Positions 47,261 through 57,614 of a stretch of 64,000 nt of DNA are shown in pieces. Every line of letters begins with the position of its first letter. Positions within the stretch are counted from its first letter, which is position 1. Under the pieces are notes generated by a model. That model did not search any database. It saw nothing but the letters and a program-made list of their open reading frames with translations, and was not told where the DNA came from. A program made the position numbers and the translations under genes. Source of the DNA: Marsupella aquatica (Eukaryota; Marchantiophyta); the NCBI GenBank assembly GCA_973895155.1, contig OZ316895.1, positions 12,152,001 through 12,216,000 on the forward strand, read 5' to 3'.

Positions 47261-49070
47261 TTAGGGTCATCTTGGCTGTCATACTAGAGGTCAAAAGTAC
47301 CAAATGACAGGAAATGTGGTCATTCAAAGCATATTGGGGGGGGGGGGGTTTAGGGTGAAGTTACAAGGGAGCTCATTGAGTCTAAAAGTTTAGGGTCATT
47401 CATGCGGTCATATTGGAAGCCATTCATCTTGTCATATTGGAGGTCATTGATGCATGCATATATGACTGCGGACATAACCTATCACCCAAAAAACATGGTC
47501 GTTGCATAGTTAATTACACTAGTGTAATGCACAACATCCTCACCTCCCATGAAGGATTAATTTGTTTAAATGAGGGGTGGGTTATGGGTTTAGGGTCCAA
47601 ATAGGTTTCCCCTTGGTCCAAATGGACCTTTTATATCATGGGCGTCCTTTTTTATATATAACATTGGTCCTTTTTTTATATATAACATTGGTCCTTAACA
47701 TTCTTAACCGTTTTGTTTCAAGGAAAGTGCCCAAATTGGTGTATAGATAGGGACACTTTACTCATCTTGGCACTTGCAAGGGACAATTGATGTTAAGGCA
47801 TTCATGTTGGTAAGTGCCTTGGCCTTATGGGGTTTGGTAAGTGTGTTGGCCTTTTGGGGGAGCCTGAAATTAAATTTAACCTTGCCTTCCCTAGGGCCTT
47901 AAGGGGGGGGGACTTCACTTCTTGTGTGAAGTAAGGAGCAAGAAGACTCAAGGTGTACGTTTTGGGTCATTTGAACGGACGTTCTGGGTCATTTGAATGA
48001 AGCGGACAAGGCCAATCCAACGGTATGCTTTCTCTCACACATTTGCGGGAGCCCTCTTTCCTGAAAAAACATCGAGTCTTTTGTTGAATGTGCTCATTTC
48101 TTGGAGCGCCTTTGTGTGCACATTGCAAGCCTCCGTGGAGCTCCGACCCATTTGGGCTGCAAGGGTTTTTTAGTTGCCATTTCTGTTCATTGTGCTGCGA
48201 GTTGGTGGAGAAGTGTGCTGCGCGGTCAAAGAAGACTTGTTGGGGAGGAGCTTCGATTGGGTCTGTGACTCTTTTCACTGTGAGCCTGCCCCGGGAGCCT
48301 GCGCTTTTTTTAGTGTGCTTTTTTCAATGTGTGGGGGGCAACAGAGCGCAAGCAAGCTGCTGCTTGCAAGTTCAAGGCGGAGGTCGCAGGTAATGCTCCA
48401 ATACGCTACTGTGATCCTTTGCTTGCCACATTTTATGCTATGTCATTTGTCTGCTCCGCATTCGCTGCTACATTTCCGGTTGTAGCTTGATTTTTTCCTA
48501 GAGGTGAGCTGAGCAGAGGTGAGGTCTCGTTGCTAGGAGGTGGGGAGTTCAATGTAGGGGAGTTTTGCGCGCGGTCCCGAGTGCCTAGGTTATCATCATA
48601 AGCACATCCGTTTGTTCCTTTTACTTGCACATGCGCCTGCTCCCTCCCCTCTGTGCTTCCGTAAAGACTTGACGTTCAATGTTTGGCTTTCTTGGCACAC
48701 CACGTTACTGAGCGCTCGTTGCTTCAGGGTGCTTGGCACATTGGTGAGGGTTGTGCAGCGTCGATGGCCCCCTCACGCGGATTACATGGCCATCGCTCCT
48801 GGCTGCATTGTGCCTTGGTAGCTTGGTCAGATGAGGTATGAGGCATGCTCAAGGCTTGGGTTGCGCAGCTAAGATTATCACTGAGCTGCCGTCACGGAAG
48901 GAGCTGCGGGAGTTCAAGGGCTCAAGGCAATCTGTGACAATCTGCAATTGGCAACAAGCTACTGGTGATTGAGGAGTGGGAGGAGTGGTGAGGAGCGGTG
49001 TTCGGGTGACCGTGTTTTCTGGAAAGAGCATGTTGGCTCTTTTGAAGTTAACCTTGCATGCTCATAAGTT
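47261..49070. other. CACTA left interior, probably promoter and 5' leader
   Basis: No recognisable protein. 48000-48390 is more GC-rich than its surroundings and ends with GGCGGAGGTCGCAG/GTAATG, a good splice donor context, so it may be an untranslated first exon of the downstream genes. Overlapping ORFs of about 100 codons at 48088-48485 have no motif. A 10-base G run lies at 47339-47348. Confidence 0.4.
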
Positions 49071-49497
49071 CTACACTAAAATCAAAATGATAATTCTAGT
49101 AACAAGGGTAGTGGGTATTAAGAAAGGTTCAGGTGAAACTAAAATATTGTTAAACCCTAATTCACCATACTTGCGGACCAACACATCATGAAAATTAGTT
49201 TTCTTACGACATATGATCCTAATATCTCCAAGAGAAAATGAAACAGGAATATCATCCGGACTCCTATTCAGATCCATGACTTCAATAAAGGACAAAGATG
49301 ATGCACTCCCACTCCTCTCGGTACGACATCACTGAGTATATTATTGGCTCGTTAGAAATCATAACAGCAATTACAAACTGAGCTCCAAAATGATAGGTTA
49401 GATATTGCCTCATAGATGGTTTATCTAAAAGATGGACTCTAATCAAAAACGGATTACGAAGGGGAAGATCAGGGATAACTCTCTCTCCTGGATTCAT
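49071..49497 (-). pseudogene. unidentified roughly 140-codon ORF, broken by one frameshift
   Basis: The first part (49497-49320) starts MNPGERVIPDLPLRNPF. After YREEW the sensible frame shifts by one base and continues SASSLSFIEVMDLNRSPDD to a stop near 49071. The two ORFs join end to end with just one indel and have balanced, globular-looking composition, so this was probably one gene. I do not recognise the family. It is antisense to the CACTA genes. A TATA box and a 30-bp direct repeat lie upstream on its own strand, suggesting a separate insertion within the transposon. Confidence 0.45.
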
Positions 49498-49513
49498 GAT
49501 GGCTCTCCTATTC

Positions 49514-49634
49514 CTTTGCTATCCGGGCCAAAGGACGCCCCACCCCTATATTTCCAAAGAAACCTTATTCCCTAAGGTCCCATCTATAAGTCTACCACTC
49601 ATTTCTTTGCTATCCGGGCCAAAGGACGCCCCAC
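49514..49634 (-). repeat. 30-bp direct repeat upstream of the unidentified minus-strand ORF
   Basis: CTTTGCTATCCGGGCCAAAG... is identical at 49514-49543 and 49605-49634, 91 bases apart. It lies between the TATA box at 49717-49724 and the ORF start at 49497. Confidence 0.8.
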
Positions 49635-49716
49635 TACTATGTTCAAGGCACAAAAGAGCTTCCCAACCTTGAATGATAAACACTGCAGAATGAGGGGAGA
49701 GTGCCCCTCACCACTT

Positions 49717-49724
49717 TATTTATA
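49717..49724 (-). promoter_or_regulatory. TATA box candidate for the unidentified minus-strand ORF
   Basis: It reads TATAAATA on the minus strand, about 220 bases before the ATG at 49497. Confidence 0.4.
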
Positions 49725-49820
49725 GTGCACACCAAGAGGGCATGGATCAAGCCCAAGCACTTGGATGAAGGCCAAGTGTCAAACATCTAATACCTAAGAG
49801 TGTGCTAGTACTATTCATAG

Positions 49821-50013
49821 TTGGTGAAACTACTTTTAGTAGGTGGAACTACCATGCGTTGGTGGAACTACTATGCGTTGGTGGATCTACTATGCGTTGG
49901 TGGAACTACTATGCGCTGGTGGACCTACTGTGCATTGGTAGAATCACTATGCGTTGGTGAATATTATTGTAGTTGGTGGAACTACTCATATGCATTGGTG
50001 GAACTTCTATAGT
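49821..50013 (+). repeat. minisatellite, about nine copies of a 19-bp unit
   Basis: Units such as GGTGGAACTACTATGCGTT repeat from about 49842 to 50013 with small variants (one unit is 22 bases). A degenerate unit precedes at 49821. The resulting 63-codon ORF is a by-product. Confidence 0.88.
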
Positions 50014-52359
50014 CCGTTAATATAGCTAAAGAAGTTTAATAAAATTTAAATTTAATAATCTAACTACTAAATTACTATATAATCTATAGCATATTAAAAC
50101 AAATAATTTTTTATAACTTAAGAGAAAATCACGACAGCGGGTGAAGACGAGCTGCAATTGGCAATCAACTATAGGAGGTTCCAGAGTGGAGGAGTTACGG
50201 GAGTTGAGGAGTTGCGATAGCTGTCCATTGTTGGAAGTGGGAGCTTCATTGCACTGTCTTTGCAGTGCAACAGCCATTGTCGGACGGTGGTGGGAGGAAC
50301 TAAGGACTTCCATTTGTGGGAGCAAGTTTGGGCTTTAAGGGTAAGCGCATGTGTGATCATGCGATGGTTAGAGTTGGGGTTTCTCTCTGTTTTTTTTGTC
50401 TTAATCACAACCTGGACCCTCTTTCCGACCTTGTCTCAATGTTCATGGAGCTTTACATGTGCCTGCAATATATGTGTTGTCTTAAAGGATCCAGACATAT
50501 TGAATGTAATCAGTCTTAAAAACTATTCGTGCGAGGACCGCCCTGCAGAACAATTGAACACCATACACCTCAAGCTTATAATTGCAAAAAGAAAATCAAG
50601 CTTACTGTCTCCAAATGACAGTGTTCCTTTCTATCTGCTATTGATTTGCTGATTTCTGATTTTGTTATAGTGGAACATTAAACTTCTGTTGTGATCTGAG
50701 GATCTCCCTTCCTTAGCAACCGTGTCATCATTCCGATCAATATATTGCCTACAGTCCAAGCAAGAGAGATGATTATACCTCATAGATCGCTAATGAGCAC
50801 TTCAGGGACCTGTGGAACATAATGCCATCGTACGAGAAGAGTAAACAGGGACCTGGGCCTGTGTCTGGTAAAATGTGCTCGTGATTAAATGTAGCCAACC
50901 AACCCATGGTGAATGCCATCCTACGGATGTAACTGCGCCCACTTTGTGTATGTCTCCTGTAGTTCCTCCTCAGCATCAATTTTTTGTGTCTGCTGTGTTT
51001 AGTTTTGATAAGTTATTGTGTTGTCTTTTTGTCGTCTGGCAATTATTGCCTCAAATGCTATTGTATCTTTTTCTATCTCTTCCAGTATTTCATCATATTA
51101 GCATTGGCAACATTTGGTGTTTATGCGGCTGATGCCAAAAGTTTTTGGCTCGACCCTGTTTAATGCCTGAGTGGGCCAGGATTGCTTCTGCCTGAGTGGA
51201 AGGCTGGTCTGTTTAATGCTGCCTAATTGAACATAAGAATCTGCTAGTAAGTTCATGGAGTTTAGGCAAATCAGGATGCATCACCCTTGTACCCAAAAAT
51301 TATTTTGGCAATGTTTGCTCTGTTTGTTGTGTTGAAAACTTTATTGGCAGTGTCTGACCATGAAAGTCAGCCTGATGTTTTGCCAATCTTTTTTGAGTGT
51401 GCTGGAAAAGTCCTCATTCAGAAAGACCTAAGAAATTTAACTATCTTGAACAAGCTTTATCGTTAGTTCTGGCAAAATCTGTCCACCCCAAGCGAGGTTT
51501 GATTAACTAAGGGGAGAATTTGCCATCAAATGATTTCAGTCTTTTACTTCAAACGAATAAATTTTGTTACAGAGAATGATCCAGAAGAAGTCTTGTCACG
51601 TTAGGAGAGTACTAACCTTCCTAGACCTGACGCAACTTGGGATGGATCATCGCCTGGTTATCTCCCGCTTTAGACTCTGGGTAGAATTTCCCGATGCTAT
51701 GCAGGGACAAGGTGAGAACTTTATTCATAGCCTTGACCCAGGTTTACTTCAGGGCCACTGCATTTTTCTCCTTTGCTAGTTGCTGCATTTATCATTTGTC
51801 ATGATTTGATTGTGTGATTGTTTTGAAGTCGTAGCCGTGGTCAAAAGCTGGTCTATAAAAAACGAATTCAGGTTGCTGCTGTATATAAAGTGCAGCAGGA
51901 TCCAGAACTGGAAAACTGTCCCAGCAAATTTAAATTTGTAGCTCTCACTACTTGAATATATAAATTTGCCCTGATCGGTCTTAGCCTACTGCGCACAAGG
52001 CAGGCAATGAAACAAGTTTGTCCATTTTAAAACTTGAGAACCAATGCTTTGCTGAAACTCAATTGCTATTTGTTTTGTGTTGCCCTTACAGATTTTAAAA
52101 AGGCAGGGTGAGTGAGCACTGCTGGACAGCAGAGCGAAGGCATACAGGTTGCAATATTTGTGATTGCTTCCAATCATAGGCCAAGGTTATTTGCGCTGCT
52201 CAGTCCTAGTGCTTTGCCATCCGTAAAGCATTGGTTTATGTTGCACCCTTGTAGTTACATGTCATATTTTATGCTGCACCCTCATTCTTTTGTGTCATGC
52301 TGCACCCTGTTATTCCTTCGTGTTTCACAATCTGATGTAGGGTCTGAGTGTGCAGGACC
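50014..52359. other. non-coding CACTA interior before the PHD gene
   Basis: Only short unconserved ORFs. It probably holds introns or 5' leader of the PHD/transposase transcripts. The sequence just before the PHD start (GAGTGTGCAG/GACCATGG) looks like an acceptor, so an upstream untranslated exon is likely. Three similar 'TGCTGCACCCT' stretches lie at about 52240-52310. Confidence 0.4.
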
Positions 52360-53019
52360 ATGGCTCGCAATAAGCAGAAGGCCATGAATCGTTGCAGAGG
52401 TGAATCCTCTCAAGCACCTCAATTGTCCTTATATTCAGACATTGAGATTAACCAGAATAGTCCACATGTATGTGCAATTTGTGATGAGGGAGGGGATCTC
52501 ATTGTTTGTGATGGGCCTTGCCATCGACATTTCCATAAGAATGTTTCCTGTCCTTTGGGTCAGCAATGGCTATGCCCAACTATATCCCTGGCTGATGGCC
52601 ATGTTGGAGAATGGCTTTGTGTTGATTGCAAGAATGAGGAACATTCTTGCTTTAAGTGCCATGTGTCTGGAAAAATTGGTGAAGAGGTAAGAAAATGTCC
52701 AGACCCTCTCTGTGCCCGGTTTTACTGTCGGCAGTGTTTGGTTCCTGGCACAGCATCATGTGGACTCCATATTTGTCTTACTTGTGGACAGGGGCCCAAT
52801 GATGGGGCTAATGGCTTTTTGGTTCAGTGCATGAGGTGTCCTAAGGCATGGCACAAGGACTGCCTATTGTTTATCCAGCAGAGGGGATTTGCCCATGATC
52901 GAACAATTTGGGATCACTCAGCGCATGGGCAGCCCAAGAAGGGGAGGTTTTACTGTCCTGACCATGACATTGACCCTACACTAGGCACTCCTGCTAGGAG
53001 CCACATATCTTGGATTTGA
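52360..53019 (+). CDS. EDM2-like multi-PHD zinc-finger protein encoded by the CACTA element
   Basis: Intact single-exon ORF, 219 aa, starting MARNKQKAMNRCRG and ending ARSHISWI-stop. It has three linked PHD-type units: CAICDEGGDLIVCDGPCHRH with WLCVDCK (about residues 34-91), HSCFKCHVSG with CPDPLCARFYCRQC (93-131), and HICLTCGQGP with VQCMRCPKAWHKDC to FYCPDHD (138-207). The spacing, the CDGPCxRxFH signature and the closing RCPKAWHKDC match the composite PHD region of the EDM2 family, which reads histone marks and controls heterochromatin in genes and transposons. The methyltransferase-like part of EDM2 is absent. It lies 600 bases upstream of the transposase on the same strand. Host gene capture is likely. 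Function is inferred. Confidence 0.75.
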   Translation: MARNKQKAMNRCRGESSQAPQLSLYSDIEINQNSPHVCAICDEGGDLIVCDGPCHRHFHKNVSCPLGQQWLCPTISLADGHVGEWLCVDCKNEEHSCFKCHVSGKIGEEVRKCPDPLCARFYCRQCLVPGTASCGLHICLTCGQGPNDGANGFLVQCMRCPKAWHKDCLLFIQQRGFAHDRTIWDHSAHGQPKKGRFYCPDHDIDPTLGTPARSHISWI

Positions 53020-53619
53020 TTGAGGCTGGATGGAACACAAACTTGAGATAGAGCTTTTTGATGGTTTCATGTGGACTTAAACAATTTTCAGAGTGCTAAA
53101 ACATGTGGACTATTTATATGCAGTTTGATGAACTCCTCATGTATACACACTCTACGACAGTGCATTGCGGATTGAGGCAATTAATTTTGAGAAATCAACT
53201 TTATTATCTTTTCTAGGGTAGGATTCCAATTTTCAAGCCTGTGCTTTGAGTGTGACTTTCCTCCGTATTGATGTCTAAACTTCACTTGTAAATTTGTCAC
53301 TGGTGTCACAAACGTTACTTATTCCAGACCTGTCCGCTCACATTCCTAATAGGCAAACAAATACTGGAAATGATGAAGGCACAGAGATTTACATTCATAG
53401 TATCATTCTGATGACACTGTATGTGATGCTCTATTTGTATGCAAGAAGGAGAAGGTGCCTCACTACAATGGATTTGAGAAACTGGGCTCTGTGGGTTTGA
53501 GCAATTGGACTGTGGTTGGCATCGGTTGTACAACTATGACGGTAGGCCCAATTTTGTATGCATGTCACACTGATTCAGTTTGAAAATCATAGTTTGAATA
53601 CAATTTCAATCAAGCTAGC
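53020..53619. other. spacer between the PHD gene and the transposase
   Basis: No gene is supported. It presumably contains the PHD gene's 3' UTR and the transposase 5' region. One 68-codon ORF (53294-53500) has no recognisable features. Confidence 0.5.
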
Positions 53620-56600
53620 ATGGCACAATTGCCACAGAATACGTTAGGTGTGGGTAGAACTCCAAAGTTGCCGCTCTTCCATCCAGCTAGAGTACAACAT
53701 CGTGATGATGCTTTGTGGGTTCGAGAACAGAAGGCCTGCCACAAGAGTGGGGACCATAAGATGTACTGCCCTTGTGTGAACTGCAAAGGGAATTATAGGA
53801 CTAATCAGAATACTGCTAGACTGCACCTTATTAAACATGGTCAGTACCCTGCATGTCGAGTGTGGGTGGGAGAGGGACAGGACTCTTCTAATGAAGAGTG
53901 GGGTGCTGACTACATGTCACAACATGGCCTGAGGCATTGAGGGTAGCAAACCTTCAGCAGGCAACCTGTGCACAAGAGCCAACTGTAGATGTTGAAGAAC
54001 ATTTATTTGTAGATGTTCCAGAGTATCCAACTGTGGATGTTCCAGAGTATCCAACTGTGGATGTTCAAGAACATCCAACTATAGATTTCGACGAACATAT
54101 CAGGGCTCTACTGGAAGAAACGTTGTTGAGAACCAGTGAAGAATCCCCTGAGCATGAACTAGATGATCAGGACCGTTTTGACTTGGATTTTGTACTTGGG
54201 GATGATGAGAGTGAAGGAGGTGCCCATCCTGTAAACCCCCTTGAAACCTCCGAAACTCCTATGGAGACTGATCCTGCACAGTTATCTTTAGATGCAGCAA
54301 TGCAACCTTTGTTCCCAGGCAGCAAAATAGATGTTGTGTCATTCATATTGCTTCTGCTGAACATCTGTCATGGCCATGGATTCTCAAACAAAGGAGTGAA
54401 TGCATTGTTGTCTTTGATGGGGGAGCATGGTATGCCTGCAGAGCATAATCTGCCCAAGAACTTATATGCTACAAAGCAGCTATTGAGAAAGCTTGGCTTA
54501 GATTATGAGAGAATCCCTGTCTGTGAGAAAGGTTGCATGCTCTTTAGGGGTGAGAATGCCAAGTTAGAAAACTGTTCAGTGTGTCAGCAGCCCAAGATGA
54601 AGAGAGTGGGGAATTCATTACAGGCAAGGAAGGTGGTGCGGTATTTCCCTATAATTCCCAGGTTGAAGAGATTGTATGCCACTGCTGGTACATCTAAACT
54701 CATGACTTGGCATCATGAGAATAGAAGCACAGACAACATGGTTCGGCACGCAGTAGATTCCAAGGCTTGGAAGCATGTGGATACAAATAGTGATAAAAAA
54801 TTTGCAGCTGAACCAAGGAATGTGCGATTTGGGTTGGCACTTGATGGGGTGAATCCCTTTGGGAATAATTCCACAACTTGGTCTACCTGGCCAATCTTGT
54901 TGTTGAATTACAATTTACCTCCTTGGCTTACCACCAAGAAGTTCTTTGTCATGCTAGCTATGCTGATTCCAGGACCTGATTCAGTAACAGAGGAACAACT
55001 GGACATAATATTGGGCCCATTCTATGAGGAGCTGGAGCTGTTGTGGACGAAAGGAGTGCCCTGCTTTGACAAATTGCCATGCCCAGGATTGTCTCAACAC
55101 TTCAACCTAAGGGCTGTGCTATTGTGAACAATCAATGATTACCCTGCATATGGTTTAATATATGGACAACAACACGCTGGATACAAAGGATATGTCATCT
55201 GTGGGCCAAAATGTGTGGCACATGGTTCTAAGCACTTGCAGAAATTAGAGTACAGTGGCCACCGTCGATGGTTAGCAGCAAGGCATCTTTTTCGTAGACC
55301 AGACAGTGCACAATACTTTGATGGTGCAATTGAGAGCCGACCTGCACCGTGTAGAATGTCAAGCTCTGATAGAAAGAAGTGGGGAGACGAGACAACAGAA
55401 TATTTGAAGAAGGGAGGAACCAAGGTTGAGGATGAGAGCTGCCCCATAAAGGTGCATGGAGTGAAGAGGGCTATTGGTCTGTACAAGTTGCCCTATTGGA
55501 ACGTAAGACTCCATACTACTACAATGAATTTCTGCAATCTCTTCATATGACTTTGAAATGTGTGTACTTCCTGTAGCCCAGATTTTGTAATTGTTGTATT
55601 CAATGCCCTAATTTCTGAATTGTGTGTCCACTGCAGGAACTACTCATTAACCATTGTCTAGATCCCATGCATTGTGAGAAGAATCTTGCACACAACATTG
55701 TGCACACTATCATTGGAACCAAGGACACTCCTTCTGTGCGAGAAGACCTGAAGCTCTTACAGGTGCGCCAACACCTATGGCTTGTACCCAATCCAGCTCC
55801 CAAGCGTAAGGATGACAAATTGTTGATGCCCCCAGCCCCATATTGCCTGAGCAAGAAGGAAAGAACAAGGTTCTTGGAGGTGTTATTGACCTTGAAAGGG
55901 CCCACTAGTTTTTCAAGTTCTTTGGCAAAGTGTGTTACAAAATCCAAGAAACTCTCTAGGTTGAAATCACATGATTTCCACCAACTCATGCAACAGATTC
56001 TCCCTCTGGCAACAATGGGATTACTTGATGAAGGGGTTCGCTTGGCCATAGCTGGGATGAGCAATATCTATCGCCAGATCTGTACGAAGGTGTGGGACCC
56101 TTCAATGTATGAGAATTTGATGATGGATGTTGCATTCACTCTCTACATTGTGGAAATCCATTTTCCACCAAGCTTCTTTGATGTCATGACCCATTTAATG
56201 ATTCACCTAGTGGAGGAATTAGACTTGTGTGAGCCAGTTACAGGCAGATGGATGTACCCAATAGAGAGGAACCTGAAGGTTTTGAAGGGTTATGTACGAA
56301 ACAAGGCACGTCCAGAGGCTTCTATGGCTGAAGGCTATGTATTAGATGAGTCTTTGGGATTCCTTTCTGAATACATGACTGATGCTAAGGGAGAGGGAAA
56401 ACGAACCTGGGAGTTGGAAGAGGATGCTGGCGTTGCAGGCATTGTCTTGGAAGGGGCTGCAAAGGAGATAACTTTGAATTGGTCTGAAATGATTGCCATG
56501 CATCATTATATATTGGAGAATGAAGAGACAGTGGCTCCATGGTACAGGTATGTAAACCCTGGTACCATATGGATCATAAGTATGCTGCCCCATTGTGTTT

Positions 56601-57520
56601 GTATATTCATGGTGGATCATGCACTAATGTCTTGAGTGCTGTTGTTGCCATGTAGGATATATGATGCTACCAATGAGACTGTTACCAAACAAAGAGTGGA
56701 TTTCCGGAAGGAATGGATGAGGAAGCCTGCCAATCGAAGAAAACCAGTGGAATTTCCCCTTGACTGCCAAGAACTGCCACCTTTCAGGGAATGGTTTCAA
56801 ACATTAGTCAATACCCATAATTTTGAGATAGAGTCTGAGCGGTCATTACTATCTGCATACTCCACACCACCTAGTTTGAAGGCACGATTGTATAGGGCAT
56901 GCAGAGCCTATGGGCATCACTGGAGGACTATTCCAACCTTGGGGTGTTTGAGTGATTGTGATTCTAGTGCATTCAACACTTTTGATTCTGGGATGGCTTC
57001 GACATTCACTGAGAAGCGAGTGGACAGGTCTGGTGCAACTAGAGAAGAATCTGTACAGTATGTAGGGGCCTTGACAGATATCTTAGTACTGAATTACGGC
57101 AGCTTGAGGAAAGAGGTGATTCTTTTCAAAGGGAAATGGGCAGATCCATCATGGACTCCTAAATCTTCTGCCAGTATGAGGTATTCTGAGTCTAGTCTTT
57201 GGCAGGTGAATTTCCATAGAGAACTGGGTGTGTCCAAGAAAATGGATTACGTTTTTCCAAAGCAAGTGGAGCAGGTTTTCTTCCACCCCAATGAGAAGGG
57301 GATAGCATGGAGAACAATCCTCCACAAAGAATCCAGGTCCACAAGGGTGTTAGGTGATTACATAGACGTTGATTTCCATGCTACAATGGAAAACAATGCC
57401 AAATTACACATCGAATTCGCTAAGGCCTGTAGGTCCAGAGCAAATCCAGGACCAAGTACTGGTCCCAAACGAGGCAGAGCTGCACAGGGATCTGCAAGAA
57501 AGGGCAGGCCTAAGCAGTGA
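53620..57520 (+). pseudogene. CACTA transposase (Tnp2/TNPD type), one frameshift and one nonsense codon
   Basis: It should cut and join the element ends. Exons are 53620-55502, 55637-56547 and 56656-57520, with GT-AG junctions and consistent phases, about 1,220 codons. The N-terminus has the transposase-associated finger (CPCVNCKGN...LHLIKHGQYPACRVW). An acidic linker with three VDVxEyPT repeats follows. The Transposase_21 core has RNVRFGLALDGVNPFG (first catalytic Asp), LLNYNLPPWL, LAMLIPGP and CLDPMHCEKN (second Asp). Then come a DUF4218-like region (MIHLVEELDLCEPVTGRWMY, KGYVRNKARPEASMAEGY) and a DUF4216-like region (YVGALTDILVLNYGSLRKEV). Defects: a frame change within 53910-53937, and a TGA at 55125-55127 where the family has Trp (LLWTINDYPAYG). 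The rest is open. Confidence 0.92.
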
Positions 57521-57614
57521 ATATGTTTTAGGTGTGTGAAGTCCATAGATGGACTACATGTATGGACTATATATGAAATTAGACTAATGGTTTACCCATT
57601 TGTGCAGTTGGTGA

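Noticed and set aside
48088-48485. Two overlapping Cys-rich ORFs of about 100 codons
   Set aside because: They have no ordered cysteine spacing. The segment fits better as an untranslated leader with a splice donor at its end.
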